Below are positions 8,560 through 16,465 of a stretch of DNA of 64,000 nucleotides, one piece after another. Position numbers and translations under genes: made by a program. How positions within the stretch are numbered: the stretch's first letter is position 1; each line of letters starts with the position of its first letter. Below the pieces are notes generated by a model that was not told the origin of the DNA, ran no database searches, and saw nothing but the letters and a program-made list of their open reading frames with translations. The DNA comes from Alphaproteobacteria bacterium (GTDB taxonomy: Bacteria; Pseudomonadota; Alphaproteobacteria; Micropepsales; Micropepsaceae): positions 62,001 to 126,000 of the forward strand of contig JADHVO010000010.1 in NCBI GenBank assembly GCA_016783965.1. Reading direction: 5' to 3'.

Positions 8560-8668
8560 TGCCCTAGCCTTTCCGGGCGCGGCTGCCACACTTCGGCCGC
8601 GCCTGTGTTCCCTCTTTTCAATAGCGTCTTCCAGATTTCCACGAGCGCCGTGCGAGAAGAGCGCCCTC

Positions 8669-8697
8669 TTGTTTCTATTTCGGTATTTGGCTAAATA
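8669..8697 (+). promoter_or_regulatory. Promoter of the sdpR-sdpI operon, apparently leaderless
   Basis: TTGTTT (8669-8674), 17-base spacer, TAAATA (8692-8697), then 6 bases to the ATG at 8704. That distance places transcription start at or within a base of the A of the start codon. No Shine-Dalgarno sequence precedes the ATG (TACCGAAC). This is the layout of a leaderless mRNA. Confidence 0.55.
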
Positions 8698-8700
8698 CCG
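8681..8700. promoter_or_regulatory. Operator: perfect inverted repeat over the sdpR promoter
   Basis: CGGTATTT-GGCT-AAATACCG, an 8-bp perfect dyad with a 4-base spacer, ends three bases before the sdpR start and covers the -10 element. Autorepressors of the ArsR/SdpR type bind such dyads, so self-repression by the first gene of the operon is the simplest reading. Confidence 0.7.
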
Positions 8701-8703
8701 AAC

Positions 8704-9006
8704 ATGAACCTCGTCTTCCGCGCTCTCGCCGATCCGACGCGCCGCGAGATCCTCCGGCTCCTGCGCGAGCGCCGCATGACCGCGGGCGAGATCGCGGAAC
8801 ACTTCGATCTCTCCAAGCCCACCCTCTCCGGCCATTTTGCCATCCTGCGGGACGCGGATCTCGTCACGTCCGACAAGGCGGGCACCACGATCACCTATCG
8901 CCTCAACATCTCGGTGCTGGAGGACGCCCTGCTCGGCTTTGCCGACATCTTTGGCCTCGGCCAGCCGAAAGCCCGCCGCGCCAAACCAGCCAAAGGAACC
9001 ACATGA
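8704..9006 (+). CDS. ArsR-family winged-helix autorepressor (SdpR-like)
   Basis: DNA-binding repressor of 100 residues. FRALADPTRREILRLLRERR opens the winged helix; TAGEIAEHFDLSKPTLSGHF is the recognition helix region, followed by DLVTSDKAGTTITYRLN of the wing. There are no metal-binding Cys pairs, which separates it from metal-sensing ArsR proteins and agrees with SdpR. It is the first gene of an operon with two SdpI-family membrane proteins, joined to the next by an ATGA overlap at 9003-9006. In Bacillus, SdpI captures SdpR at the membrane to lift repression. A perfect dyad overlaps its promoter. The basic tail (KARRAKPAK) is unassigned. Confidence 0.85.
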   Translation: MNLVFRALADPTRREILRLLRERRMTAGEIAEHFDLSKPTLSGHFAILRDADLVTSDKAGTTITYRLNISVLEDALLGFADIFGLGQPKARRAKPAKGTT

Positions 9007-9443
9007 TCGTCCGCCCGACCGCCACACACGCCGTCGCGCTGGCCGCGGCGATCACCGCCACCACCTGTCTGAGCGTGAGCTGGGCCTTGGGTCTGGCGAC
9101 GCCGAGGTTGAACCTGCTCTTCACCGTGCTCGGCGCGCTGATGATCGTGACCGGAAATATCGCCGGCAAGCTCCCGCACGGTCATGCGATGGGCTTTCGC
9201 TCGCCCTGGGCATTAGACGATGCCGAGGTGTGGGACAAGACCCAGCGCTTCGGCGGATGGGTCTTGGTGATTGCAGGTCTTTTGGTGCTCAACGCGTCGC
9301 TGCTTTTCGGCCTCGCCGCCTTGAACTGGATCACGCTGATCGCCACTTGTAGCGCCAGCCTGCTGGTCATCAACGCTTCCTCCTATTTCGCACGCCGGAA
9401 AAGAAAAGCCCGCGACGCCGCGTGGCGGGAGCTCGCGCGATGA
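9003..9443 (+). CDS. SdpI family membrane protein (first copy)
   Basis: 146-residue membrane protein with about four helices. The SdpI signature is clear: IVTGNIAGKLPHGHAMGFRS, then PWALDDAEVWDKTQRFGGW. In the family this segment is the conserved cytoplasmic and membrane region required for immunity and for signalling to SdpR. It overlaps sdpR and the second SdpI gene by ATGA, so all three are translationally coupled. No SdpC-like toxin or SdpAB maturation proteins are nearby. The role is probably signalling or protection against a membrane-active peptide, which is inference. Confidence 0.85.
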   Translation: MIVRPTATHAVALAAAITATTCLSVSWALGLATPRLNLLFTVLGALMIVTGNIAGKLPHGHAMGFRSPWALDDAEVWDKTQRFGGWVLVIAGLLVLNASLLFGLAALNWITLIATCSASLLVINASSYFARRKRKARDAAWRELAR

Positions 9444-10042
9444 TCGCCCGTCTGCACGCCACCGCCGCTGCGGTCGTCATCCTCTGCATGTTTGCCGCCA
9501 CGGCTTTCATCATCGCGCGCCATCCGAACGCGCCACTGATCGTCGTGCCGATCATGGCCACCTTGGTCTGGATACTGTTTGCAGTCGCGCCGTTCGTCAC
9601 GCCGCGTGGCCGCAACCTCCTCGGCGCGCAATCGGTCTACGGCACGATCTGGCTCGGCGCGACGTCGGTGCTCGCGGTCACGTTTGCCGTCGTGGCGGCG
9701 CGCGCGCTCGGCGAACACCTCCCGCGGGCCGTCGACAGCAGCGCCATGGGTACTTTCCTGATCGTCGCGGGCAATATCTGCGGCAAGCTCCCACCCAATT
9801 ACATCGCCGGCATCCGCACGCCCTGGGCGCTCGCCGATGACGAGATCTGGGACAAGACCCAGCGGTTCGGCGGCTGGTGCCTCGTCATCGCGGGCTTCAT
9901 CACGATCAACGCCGCGCTCCTGCTCGAGCCCCAGACCGCGCGGCATGTGATGCTCGGCCTCCTTCTGGTCGTCCTTGCGATCGTGACGTTCGCCTCGTGG
10001 AATTGGGCTCGCCTGAAGAGCCGGTCGGCGCCGGGAAAATAA
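9440..10042 (+). CDS. SdpI family membrane protein (second, longer copy)
   Basis: 200 residues, about six membrane helices. It has an additional N-terminal DUF1648-like part (two helices and IVVPIMATLVWILFAVAPF) before the SdpI core IVAGNICGKLPPNYIAGIRT / PWALADDEIWDKTQRFGGW. The core closely parallels the first copy, suggesting tandem duplication followed by divergence. The ATG at 9440 overlaps the previous stop (ATGA) and has GGGAG upstream; a GTG at 9422 is also in frame but less likely. It is the last gene of the operon; a terminator candidate lies ~190 bases downstream. Confidence 0.83.
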   Translation: MIARLHATAAAVVILCMFAATAFIIARHPNAPLIVVPIMATLVWILFAVAPFVTPRGRNLLGAQSVYGTIWLGATSVLAVTFAVVAARALGEHLPRAVDSSAMGTFLIVAGNICGKLPPNYIAGIRTPWALADDEIWDKTQRFGGWCLVIAGFITINAALLLEPQTARHVMLGLLLVVLAIVTFASWNWARLKSRSAPGK

Positions 10043-10472
10043 ATTCGCCGCAACAGGATTTCCGTACCGCATCGCTTATTCAACGTCCTCCGGAGTCGAA
10101 CCGAGATGCATCAAGACGTTAGTGCCCATCGCGCCGCGCGCTATCGAACGCAAATTATTTTGGATAGCCCCTTGTACCGCGCGGTCGAAACACTATTTCT
10201 CGTAAATCCCCCAAGGTGCATCCACTCGGCAGCGGCGCTCGAAAGAGCGGCGCCGTTTTGGCATGCGCAACTTCGCGCACACCGCGTCATCTTTGGAGCC
10301 GATAATGAAAGCACGCTGACCCGAGAACAAGCCGATGCGATCGAGGTCGCTCGACCGTCAAGATCGTGTACCGAAAACGAATGCGATCCCGGTCCACGCC
10401 CGGACTCCGTCCGAACCGCGCGGAGGAACGCGCAATCGATGCAAAACGAAAATTACGAAATGGAGCAAATCA
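10043..10472 (+). other. 430-base intergenic region
   Basis: Between the second SdpI gene and the secreted hydrolase. It holds a terminator-like hairpin (10233-10259) and the ribosome site of the hydrolase (GGAG at 10462-10465). Open frames crossing it have no plausible start or domain. It is noticeably less GC-rich and less coding-like than its surroundings, so a small RNA or decayed gene is possible but not supported. Confidence 0.4.
10233..10259 (+). terminator. Intrinsic terminator candidate
   Basis: Perfect stem CGGCGC (10233-10238) / GCGCCG (10250-10255) with an 11-base loop, directly followed by TTTT. It is oriented to end transcription from the sdp operon before the next gene. Confidence 0.6.
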
Positions 10473-11420
10473 ATGATCAAGCGCTTCTGCTTCGCCGCCC
10501 TCGCCCTACCATTGCTGGTGACCGCCGTGTCCGCCGCTGAAACTGAAGTCACGCTCGATCGCAACGGCACGCTGAGAGGCACTTTACTATCGCCCGGCAG
10601 CGGCCCCGCCGCGCCGGCAGCGCTCATCATCGCCGGCTCCGGCCCGACCGATCGCAACGGCAACAGCCCGCTCGGTGTGCAGGCCAACAGCTACGCGCTG
10701 CTGGCGCAGGCCCTGGCGGCCCAGGGCATCACCACATTGCGCTTCGACAAGCGCGGCATCGCCGCGAGTGCCGCTGCGATGGTTGCCGAGAGCGACCTGC
10801 GCATCCAGACCTACAGCGACGACGCCAAGGCCTGGGCGGAGTCATTGCACGCCGACGCCCATACCGATTGCGTCTGGCTGATCGGCCACAGCGAGGGAGC
10901 GCTGCTCGCCGAGATGGTGGCGCAGGATAATCCGCACGTCTGCGGCGTCGCGCTGGTCTCCGGCGCGGGCCGCAAGGCCGGCGACCTGCTGCGCGACCAG
11001 CTCGCCCACGCCCTGCCCGACGCGCTCAAGCAACCTGCCTTGGACGGCATCGCGAGGCTCGAACAGGGTCAGACCGTCGATAATCCGCCGCCCGCGCTGA
11101 TGAGCCTGTTCCGCCCCAGCGTGCAGCCCTACATGATCTCGTGGCTGGCGCTCGATCCCGCCGCGCTGATAGCGAAGCTCCGCCAGCCCGTGCTGATCCT
11201 CCAGGGCGACAACGACATCCAGATCGCTGTGGACGATGCGCGGAAACTGACAGCAGCGCGCCCCAATGCGAGGCTCGTCATCTTGCCCGGGGTCAATCAC
11301 GTCCTCAAGATCGCGCCGGCGGACCGCCCGGGGAACCTGGCAACTTATGCCAACCCCGCGCTGCCCCTCGCCCCCGGCATCGCCGACGCCATCGCCGGGT
11401 TCATGAAAGAGCACAAATGA
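10473..11420 (+). CDS. Secreted alpha/beta-hydrolase (serine hydrolase)
   Basis: 315 residues with a signal peptide (MIKRFCFAALALPLLVTAVSA). The oxyanion region IIAGSGPTDRNGNS and the nucleophile elbow WLIGHSEGALLAEM identify an alpha/beta-hydrolase with catalytic Ser in GHSEG; LILQGDNDIQI and PGVNHVLK carry the Asp and His. The frame is open from 10335, but ATG 10473 is preferred because of GGAG seven bases upstream and the signal peptide. Substrate is unknown; periplasmic esterase or acylpeptidase-type activity is likely. It overlaps xthA by ATGA, an unexpected operon partner for a periplasmic enzyme. Confidence 0.85.
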   Translation: MIKRFCFAALALPLLVTAVSAAETEVTLDRNGTLRGTLLSPGSGPAAPAALIIAGSGPTDRNGNSPLGVQANSYALLAQALAAQGITTLRFDKRGIAASAAAMVAESDLRIQTYSDDAKAWAESLHADAHTDCVWLIGHSEGALLAEMVAQDNPHVCGVALVSGAGRKAGDLLRDQLAHALPDALKQPALDGIARLEQGQTVDNPPPALMSLFRPSVQPYMISWLALDPAALIAKLRQPVLILQGDNDIQIAVDDARKLTAARPNARLVILPGVNHVLKIAPADRPGNLATYANPALPLAPGIADAIAGFMKEHK

Positions 11421-12199
11421 AAATAGCCTCCTGGAACGTCAACTCCATCCGCACCCGCCTCGACAACGTCACGCAATGGCTGAGCGAAGCCCAGCCCGAC
11501 GTCGTGTGCCTCCAGGAACTGAAATGCACCGAAGAGCAGTTCCCGCGCGAGGCGCTGGAGGGGTTTGGCTACAACTGCGCCGTACACGGACAAAAGAGCT
11601 ACAACGGCGTCGCCATCCTGTCGAAGCGGCCGATGGAGGACGTCACCCCGCGCCTTCCCGGCGACGACGAAGACAACCATTCGCGCTACATGGAAGCCGT
11701 GATCCCCGGCGACAAGGGCACGGTCCGCGTCGCCTCGCTCTATGCGCCGAACGGCAACCCGGTCGCGTCCGACAAGTTTCCCTACAAGCTCGCCTGGCAC
11801 GAGCGGCTGCAAAAGCGCGCCGAGGAACTGCTGCTGAACGAAGAACCCTGCGCGCTCATGGGCGACTACAACATCATTCCCGAGGTTAAGGACTGCAAGG
11901 ACCCGAAGAACTGGGCGAAGGACGCGCTGTGGCAGCCGGAGTCCCGCGCTGCCTTCCGCACGCTCGCCAACAGCGGCTACACCGACGCCTTCCGCGCCTG
12001 CAACACCGCGCCGGAGCAATACACCTTTTGGGATTACTTCGTCGGCACCTGGGAGAAGAACAACGGCATCCGCATCGACCACATCATGCTGAGCCCCCAG
12101 GCCGCCGATCACCTGAAAGCCTGCGCCATCGACAAGTTCGTGCGCCAGCGCGAGAAACCCTCCGACCACGTCCCCATCTGGGCGGAGCTGGATATATGA
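11417..12199 (+). CDS. xthA: Exodeoxyribonuclease III (AP endonuclease)
   Basis: Base-excision repair enzyme of 260 residues that cleaves 5' to abasic sites and degrades from 3' ends. Motifs in order: MKIASWNVNSIRTR (Asn7), LQELK (metal-binding Glu34), GDYNIIPEVKDCKDP, GIRIDHIMLS and SDHVPIWAEL with the catalytic His near the C-terminus. Length is normal. The ATG overlaps the preceding stop (ATGA), and the following GFA gene overlaps its own stop in the same way, so three genes are coupled. A repair role for the other two is not implied. Confidence 0.95.
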   Translation: MKIASWNVNSIRTRLDNVTQWLSEAQPDVVCLQELKCTEEQFPREALEGFGYNCAVHGQKSYNGVAILSKRPMEDVTPRLPGDDEDNHSRYMEAVIPGDKGTVRVASLYAPNGNPVASDKFPYKLAWHERLQKRAEELLLNEEPCALMGDYNIIPEVKDCKDPKNWAKDALWQPESRAAFRTLANSGYTDAFRACNTAPEQYTFWDYFVGTWEKNNGIRIDHIMLSPQAADHLKACAIDKFVRQREKPSDHVPIWAELDI

Positions 12200-12597
12200 G
12201 CGGCGCCATCGAGGGCGGTTGCCACTGCGGTGCGCTGCGCTATCGCGTCGATGAACCGCTGCAACATGCCAGCTACTGCCACTGCCGCATCTGCCAGCGC
12301 ACCATGGGCTCGCCCGCCGGCATCTTTGCCGGAGTGAGCAAACCCGAAGCCTTCCACTACACGGCCGGCGAACCGAGGATCTTCGCAAGCTCGGAGAAGG
12401 CGCAACGGGAATTCTGCGGTACCTGTGGTTGCCATCTCGTCTTCCGCCGCCGCGATGGCTCGCGCCTCAGCATCAACGTGGTGACCCTCGACGATCCCTC
12501 GATCATCGAACCCACCCTCCATATCTGGACCGAAAGCAGCCTGTCGTGGTTCGACACCAGGGACGATCACCCGCGGCGACTGCAAAGCAAGGCCTGA
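12196..12597 (+). CDS. GFA/CENP-V family zinc protein
   Basis: 133 residues with the zinc-binding fold first described for glutathione-dependent formaldehyde-activating enzyme. Zinc ligands are visible as CHC near residue 9, CHCRIC near residue 35 and CGTCGCH near residue 78. The family is broad and most members have no proven activity; some bind glutathione adducts. It is ATGA-coupled to xthA. A second, unrelated-in-detail member lies at 29288-29692. Confidence 0.85.
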   Translation: MSGAIEGGCHCGALRYRVDEPLQHASYCHCRICQRTMGSPAGIFAGVSKPEAFHYTAGEPRIFASSEKAQREFCGTCGCHLVFRRRDGSRLSINVVTLDDPSIIEPTLHIWTESSLSWFDTRDDHPRRLQSKA

Positions 12598-12611
12598 CCT
12601 ACACGGACAGC

Positions 12612-13346
12612 CTATTTCAGCTCCTCCGTCGCATTGCGCTCGAACAGCGCTTCCAGCGAGGTGAGGTTCATTCCGTGCTTGAGCCAGTTGTAGGGCGTGA
12701 GGTTCACCGCCTTGATCATCGTGCGCAGGACTTCGCCATCCTCGCGCAAATCAAAGTCCAGCATGTTGATGCAGCCTGTGTCCTGCTCGAACGCGCCCGT
12801 CGCGTTGACGCCGGCGCCGCAGGCCCAGCTCAGGATCAAACGATTGATGCCTTCATGCGCCACCACCAGCGCCGTGTGCCACTCCGGCGCCCGCAGCAGC
12901 CGCCGGATCGCCGCCACAGCGCGTTCCTGCGCGACCTCGGCCGCCTCGCCGCCTTCGCCCCGCTCGCCCGGCTGCGGCACGCCGGCTTCGGTGTAGCGCC
13001 CGCGCATCGCCTCGATCAGCTCTTCGCGGCTCTTCACCGGCGGGATCGTGCCGGCCGCGCGCTCGACCAGGCCCTCGTCGATCTCCAGCACCGGCGGGTT
13101 CTTCTGCGCCGCCAGCACATGCGACGCCGTCTGGTGTGTGCGCGGATAGCCGGAGCACACTGCCTTGTCGATCTTCACATGGCTGAGCGCCACGCCCGCC
13201 GCTTCCGCCTGCAAACGCCCGCGGTTGGTCAGCGGCACGATATTGATGCCGCCCGTCGCCACCACATGGCGTGCGAGATAGTCCACATGCCCGTGCCGCA
13301 TGAGATAAACACGGCGCCGCGACTTGGTGCCCGGAAGATAGGTCAT
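12612..13346 (-). CDS. Histidine phosphatase family protein (phosphoglycerate mutase-like)
   Basis: 244 residues. The RHG motif in YLMRHGHVDY supplies the phospho-accepting His; CSGYPRTHQTA provides the second Arg, and LVVAHEGINR the second catalytic His. This is the branch of small-molecule or protein phosphatases rather than glycolytic mutase. Substrate cannot be deduced. It is transcribed toward and ends close to the GFA gene (convergent). It shares its direction with the CoA-transferase gene upstream, from which a palindromic repeat separates it. Confidence 0.85.
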   Translation of the reverse strand: MTYLPGTKSRRRVYLMRHGHVDYLARHVVATGGINIVPLTNRGRLQAEAAGVALSHVKIDKAVCSGYPRTHQTASHVLAAQKNPPVLEIDEGLVERAAGTIPPVKSREELIEAMRGRYTEAGVPQPGERGEGGEAAEVAQERAVAAIRRLLRAPEWHTALVVAHEGINRLILSWACGAGVNATGAFEQDTGCINMLDFDLREDGEVLRTMIKAVNLTPYNWLKHGMNLTSLEALFERNATEELK

Positions 13347-13351
13347 GTCCT

Positions 13352-13392
13352 CGTCATCCTGAGGTGCGAGTGGAGCGAGCCCCGAAGGATGC
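13352..13392. repeat. Short palindromic repeat (GTCATCCTGAGG type)
   Basis: CATCCT (13355-13360) ... AGGATG (13386-13391) with GAGGTGCGAGTGGAGCGAGC between them fills almost the entire gap between two minus-strand genes. The CGTCATCCTGAGG ... CGAAGGATG layout is a common dispersed intergenic element in alphaproteobacteria. Confidence 0.6.
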
Positions 13393-13394
13393 CT

Positions 13395-14510
13395 TTAGAT
13401 CGCGCCTGCCGCCGTCAGCTTCGCGATGTCGTCCGCCGAGAAGCCCCAGCCCTTGAGCGAATCCGCGCCCGAACCTTCCGGCGGTCCCTGTACTTCCGGC
13501 ACGGTGCGCGAGAAGCGCGGCGCCGGCGCCGGCTGCGTCACACCGCCGACCTCGACGAACGTCTTGCGCGCCACATTGTGCGGATGCTTCGGTGCCTCAC
13601 TCAGCGACAGCACCGGCGCATAGCACACGTCGCTGCCCAGCATGATCGCGTCCCATTCGTCGCGCGTCTTGGTCCTGATCACCGCTTCGAGCTTCTTCTT
13701 CAGGTCGGGCCACGCATTGCGGTCCATCTGCGCATGGAACGCCGTGTCGCCGATCCCGGCCTTCTCGAGCAGCTCCTTGTAGAACTGCGGCTCGATCGAA
13801 CCGAGCGCGATGTACTTGCCGTCCTTCGTTTCATAGGTGTCATAGAAATGCGCCCCGCTATCCAGCAGGTTCACGCCGCGCTCGTCCTTCCACGCGCCCA
13901 TGGCGTTCATGCCGTAGAACATCGCCATCAGCGACGCCGCGCCGTCGGTCATCGCCACATCGACCACCTGGCCCTTGCCCGACTTCTGGGCCTCCAGGAT
14001 GCCGCACACCAGGCCGAACGCCATATAGAGCGCCCCACCGCCGAAATCGCCGACCAGGTTGAGCGGCGGCACCGGCTTGCGCCCCGCATTGCCCATGCCG
14101 TGCAGCGCGCCCGTCAGCGCGATGTAGTTGATGTCGTGGCCCGCCGCCATCGCCAACGGCCCGAACTGGCCCCAGCCCGTCATGCGGCCGTACACCAGCT
14201 TCGGGTTGCGCTTCAGGCAGACGTCGGGACCTACGCCGTTGCGCTCCATCACGCCTGGGCGGAAGCCCTCGATCAGCGCGTCGGCCTTCTCGATCAGCTT
14301 CAGGGCCGCTTCGACACCTTCCGGTTTCTTCATGTCGAGCGCGATGGCGGGCCGGCCGCGATAGGTAACCTCGCCCTTGCCAGGCGAGCGGCCGCCCTTG
14401 CGGTCGATGCGGATGATCTCCGCCCCCATGTCCGACAGAAGCATTGCTGCGAACGGCCCCGGCCCGATACCCGCGAACTCCACGATCCGAATGCCATGAA
14501 GGGGACCCAT
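13395..14510 (-). CDS. CaiB/BaiF CoA-transferase (alpha-methylacyl-CoA racemase-like)
   Basis: 371 residues of the type III CoA-transferase fold. The start [20 protein letters not shown] matches AMACR proteins, followed by [46 protein letters not shown] and [15 protein letters not shown]. The GHDINYI segment carries the His and Asp used by racemases for proton exchange at the alpha carbon. It probably interconverts 2R and 2S methylacyl-CoA esters in branched fatty acid or isoprenoid degradation, consistent with other acyl-CoA enzymes in the window. The start ATG lies 64 bases from the divergent secreted protein gene. Confidence 0.88.
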   Translation of the reverse strand: MGPLHGIRIVEFAGIGPGPFAAMLLSDMGAEIIRIDRKGGRSPGKGEVTYRGRPAIALDMKKPEGVEAALKLIEKADALIEGFRPGVMERNGVGPDVCLKRNPKLVYGRMTGWGQFGPLAMAAGHDINYIALTGALHGMGNAGRKPVPPLNLVGDFGGGALYMAFGLVCGILEAQKSGKGQVVDVAMTDGAASLMAMFYGMNAMGAWKDERGVNLLDSGAHFYDTYETKDGKYIALGSIEPQFYKELLEKAGIGDTAFHAQMDRNAWPDLKKKLEAVIRTKTRDEWDAIMLGSDVCYAPVLSLSEAPKHPHNVARKTFVEVGGVTQPAPAPRFSRTVPEVQGPPEGSGADSLKGWGFSADDIAKLTAAGAI

Positions 14511-14574
14511 GATGTATCCTCAACCCGATTTGTGCCGCATTTCCCTCTTAGCTGCCCCAAGAGGGCGGGACAAC

Positions 14575-15009
14575 ATGAAGGGTTGCACCTTGCGCCGATC
14601 CTATTTTGCGCCTGCGATATTGGCCCTGGCGGCAGCTACGGCAACCGGCGCGCAGGCCGAGCCGAAGCTCATCTACAAGATCGACAAGGTCACCGCCGCC
14701 ATCATCAAGAACCGGCTGGTGGTGAGTGCGTCTGGTGCGGTGAACAGCGGCGGCTGGACAGCGCCGCGCCTGCACCTTCTGCCGCACAAGCCCGAGGACA
14801 ACACCGAGACCATCGAGTTCCAGGCGCAGCCGCCGATCGACCAGGCTGTCGTGATCCAGGCGCTGCTGCCGATCCAGACGACAGCGGTCTTTCCGCTGCC
14901 GCACTACGGCGTGACCCAGATCACGGTGGTGGGCGACACCAACGCCGTTACGGCGCCGCTCCAGATGCCTCCGGCTGCTGCTGGCGCGCCTGCATCGCGC
15001 GGTCGATGA
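14575..15009 (+). CDS. Hypothetical secreted protein
   Basis: 144 residues with a signal peptide (MKGCTLRRSYFAPAILALAA to AQA). The mature part EPKLIYKIDKVTAAIIKNRL and VVSASGAVNSGGWTAPRL resembles small periplasmic beta-sandwich proteins. I do not recognise a named family. The start at 14575 follows GAGGGCGGGACAAC; an upstream in-frame ATG lacks a signal peptide fit. Its last 62 bases overlap the 3' end of the convergent DsbA-family gene. The C-terminal Ala/Pro-rich stretch (PPAAAGAPASRGR) is therefore partly dictated by the opposite gene. Confidence 0.65.
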   Translation: MKGCTLRRSYFAPAILALAAATATGAQAEPKLIYKIDKVTAAIIKNRLVVSASGAVNSGGWTAPRLHLLPHKPEDNTETIEFQAQPPIDQAVVIQALLPIQTTAVFPLPHYGVTQITVVGDTNAVTAPLQMPPAAAGAPASRGR

Positions 15010-15610
15010 TCCTGGCCAGGATCTCCGGCTCGCGCGCACCCGAGATCATGAACCGGCTGTCGAAGATGAAGGTCGGCACGCCCGAGATGCCCATCTGGTT
15101 CGCCATCCCCGCCTCGCGCTCGACCACCGCAAGATCGGCATCCTTCGCGAGCAACTCGCCGACCAGTTCGAAATCCATCCCCGCTTCGCGCGCGACGTCC
15201 GCCAGAACACCGGCGTCGCCGATGTCGCGTCCCTCGAGGAAGTAAGCAGAGAACAACCGCTCAACCACGCCGTCCTGCACGCCCTGCCCGCCGGCCCAGC
15301 GGATCAGGCGGTGCGAGTCGAGCGTGTTGGGAGTCTTCGCGATCCTGTCGAATGCGAATGCGATACCTTCCGCTGCGCCCTCGCTGCGCAGGGCGTCGCC
15401 CATCGCCGAGTTGCGCGGCCCGTCGCCGAACTTGGCCTTGAGGTAGGCCTTCCGGTCCACGCCTTCCTTTGGGATGGAGGGATCGAGCCGATACGGCCGC
15501 CAGAACACCTGGGCGTCGACCTCAGGCCGCATCGCCAGCGCGCGGTCCAGCCGCCGCTTGCCGATAAAGCACCACGGACACACAGTGTCGGAGACGACAT
15601 CGATCTGCAT
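14948..15610 (-). CDS. DsbA-family oxidoreductase (FrnE-like), cytoplasmic
   Basis: 220 residues. The thioredoxin-fold active site CPWC (Cys11, Cys14) is followed by FIGKRRLDRAL and WRPYRLDPSIP, the signature of FrnE-type 2-hydroxychromene-isomerase/DsbA proteins, with SGVPTFIFD as the cis-Pro loop. No signal peptide, so it acts in the cytoplasm, likely as a disulfide reductase/isomerase. Its C-terminus (MQARQQQPEASGAAP) overlaps 62 bases of the opposite-strand secreted protein. Confidence 0.9.
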   Translation of the reverse strand: MQIDVVSDTVCPWCFIGKRRLDRALAMRPEVDAQVFWRPYRLDPSIPKEGVDRKAYLKAKFGDGPRNSAMGDALRSEGAAEGIAFAFDRIAKTPNTLDSHRLIRWAGGQGVQDGVVERLFSAYFLEGRDIGDAGVLADVAREAGMDFELVGELLAKDADLAVVEREAGMANQMGISGVPTFIFDSRFMISGAREPEILARIIDRAMQARQQQPEASGAAP

Positions 15611-15706
15611 GGCTCACTCCGAAGAAAAAAACACCTCGATTCGAGCAAACGAATAGCAAGATGTTGTGCTCGGCGCCTATCGAACACCTGAAACTGGATC
15701 ACCGCA

Positions 15707-16465
15707 ATGACGACCCCTTATGACCTCACCGGCCGCGTGGCCTTCATCACCGGCGCCACCAGCGGCCTCGGCCGCCACTTCGCGAAAGTGCTTTCCGCCG
15801 CAGGAGCAGTGGTCGCCCTCGCCGGCCGCCGGATCGACCGCCTGGACGAGGTAAAGGCCGAGATCGAAGCCGCCGGAGGCAAAGCCGCCGCGGCCCCGCT
15901 CGATGTCACCGACGCCGGAGCCATCGGTCCCGCGTTCGACAAGGTCCAGGCCGATCTCGGCGTCGCCGACATCCTCATCAACAACGCGGGCCTCAGCCGA
16001 TTCGGCCTTTCGCTCGAACTCACCGCCAACGATTTCGACACGGTGATCGCCACCAACCTGCGCGCGCCGTTCCTGCTCGCAACCGAATTCGCGCGTCGGG
16101 TCATCCCTGCAAAGAAGGAAGCCAGGATCGTCAACATCGCGAGCATCGGCGCCTTCAAGGTGCTTCCCGGTGTGACGCCCTACTGCACCTCCAAAGCCGG
16201 CCTCGCGATGCTGACCCAATGCCTCGCCCGCGAATGGGCGAACAAGGGCATCAACGTCAACGCGCTGTGCCCCGGCTACGTCGAGACCGAACTGAACGAC
16301 GACTGGTTCAAGAGCGACAAGGGCCAGAAACAGATCGCCGGCTTCCCGAGGAAACGCCTCGCGAAAGAATCCGACCTCGACGGCATGCTCCTGCTGCTGT
16401 GCTCCGACGCCGCCCGCACCATCACCGGTTCGCTGCTCACAGTCGATGATGGACAATCGCTCTGA
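15707..16465 (+). CDS. SDR family oxidoreductase
   Basis: 252-residue classical short-chain dehydrogenase. The cofactor site is TGATSGLGRHFAK, with LAGRRIDRL after beta-2; LINNAGLS is the NNAG motif. Catalytic residues are Ser in IASIGAF and Tyr/Lys in YCTSKAG, followed by CPGYVETEL. The enzyme reduces or oxidises an alcohol/ketone with NAD(P)H; the substrate is open, and acyl-CoA dehydrogenation is common for this subgroup. The stop shares a base with the next start (TGATG), so it is coupled to the HExxH protein. Confidence 0.9.
   Translation: MTTPYDLTGRVAFITGATSGLGRHFAKVLSAAGAVVALAGRRIDRLDEVKAEIEAAGGKAAAAPLDVTDAGAIGPAFDKVQADLGVADILINNAGLSRFGLSLELTANDFDTVIATNLRAPFLLATEFARRVIPAKKEARIVNIASIGAFKVLPGVTPYCTSKAGLAMLTQCLAREWANKGINVNALCPGYVETELNDDWFKSDKGQKQIAGFPRKRLAKESDLDGMLLLLCSDAARTITGSLLTVDDGQSL

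Noticed and set aside
10084..10112. tRNA T-arm-like sequence (GGTTCGACTCC on the minus strand)
   Set aside because: No acceptor, anticodon or D arm around it; only the T-arm resemblance, which can arise by chance.
12429..15245. 938-codon plus-strand open frame
   Set aside because: Antisense to the phosphatase, CoA-transferase and part of the DsbA gene; composition is Arg/His-rich and has no domain.
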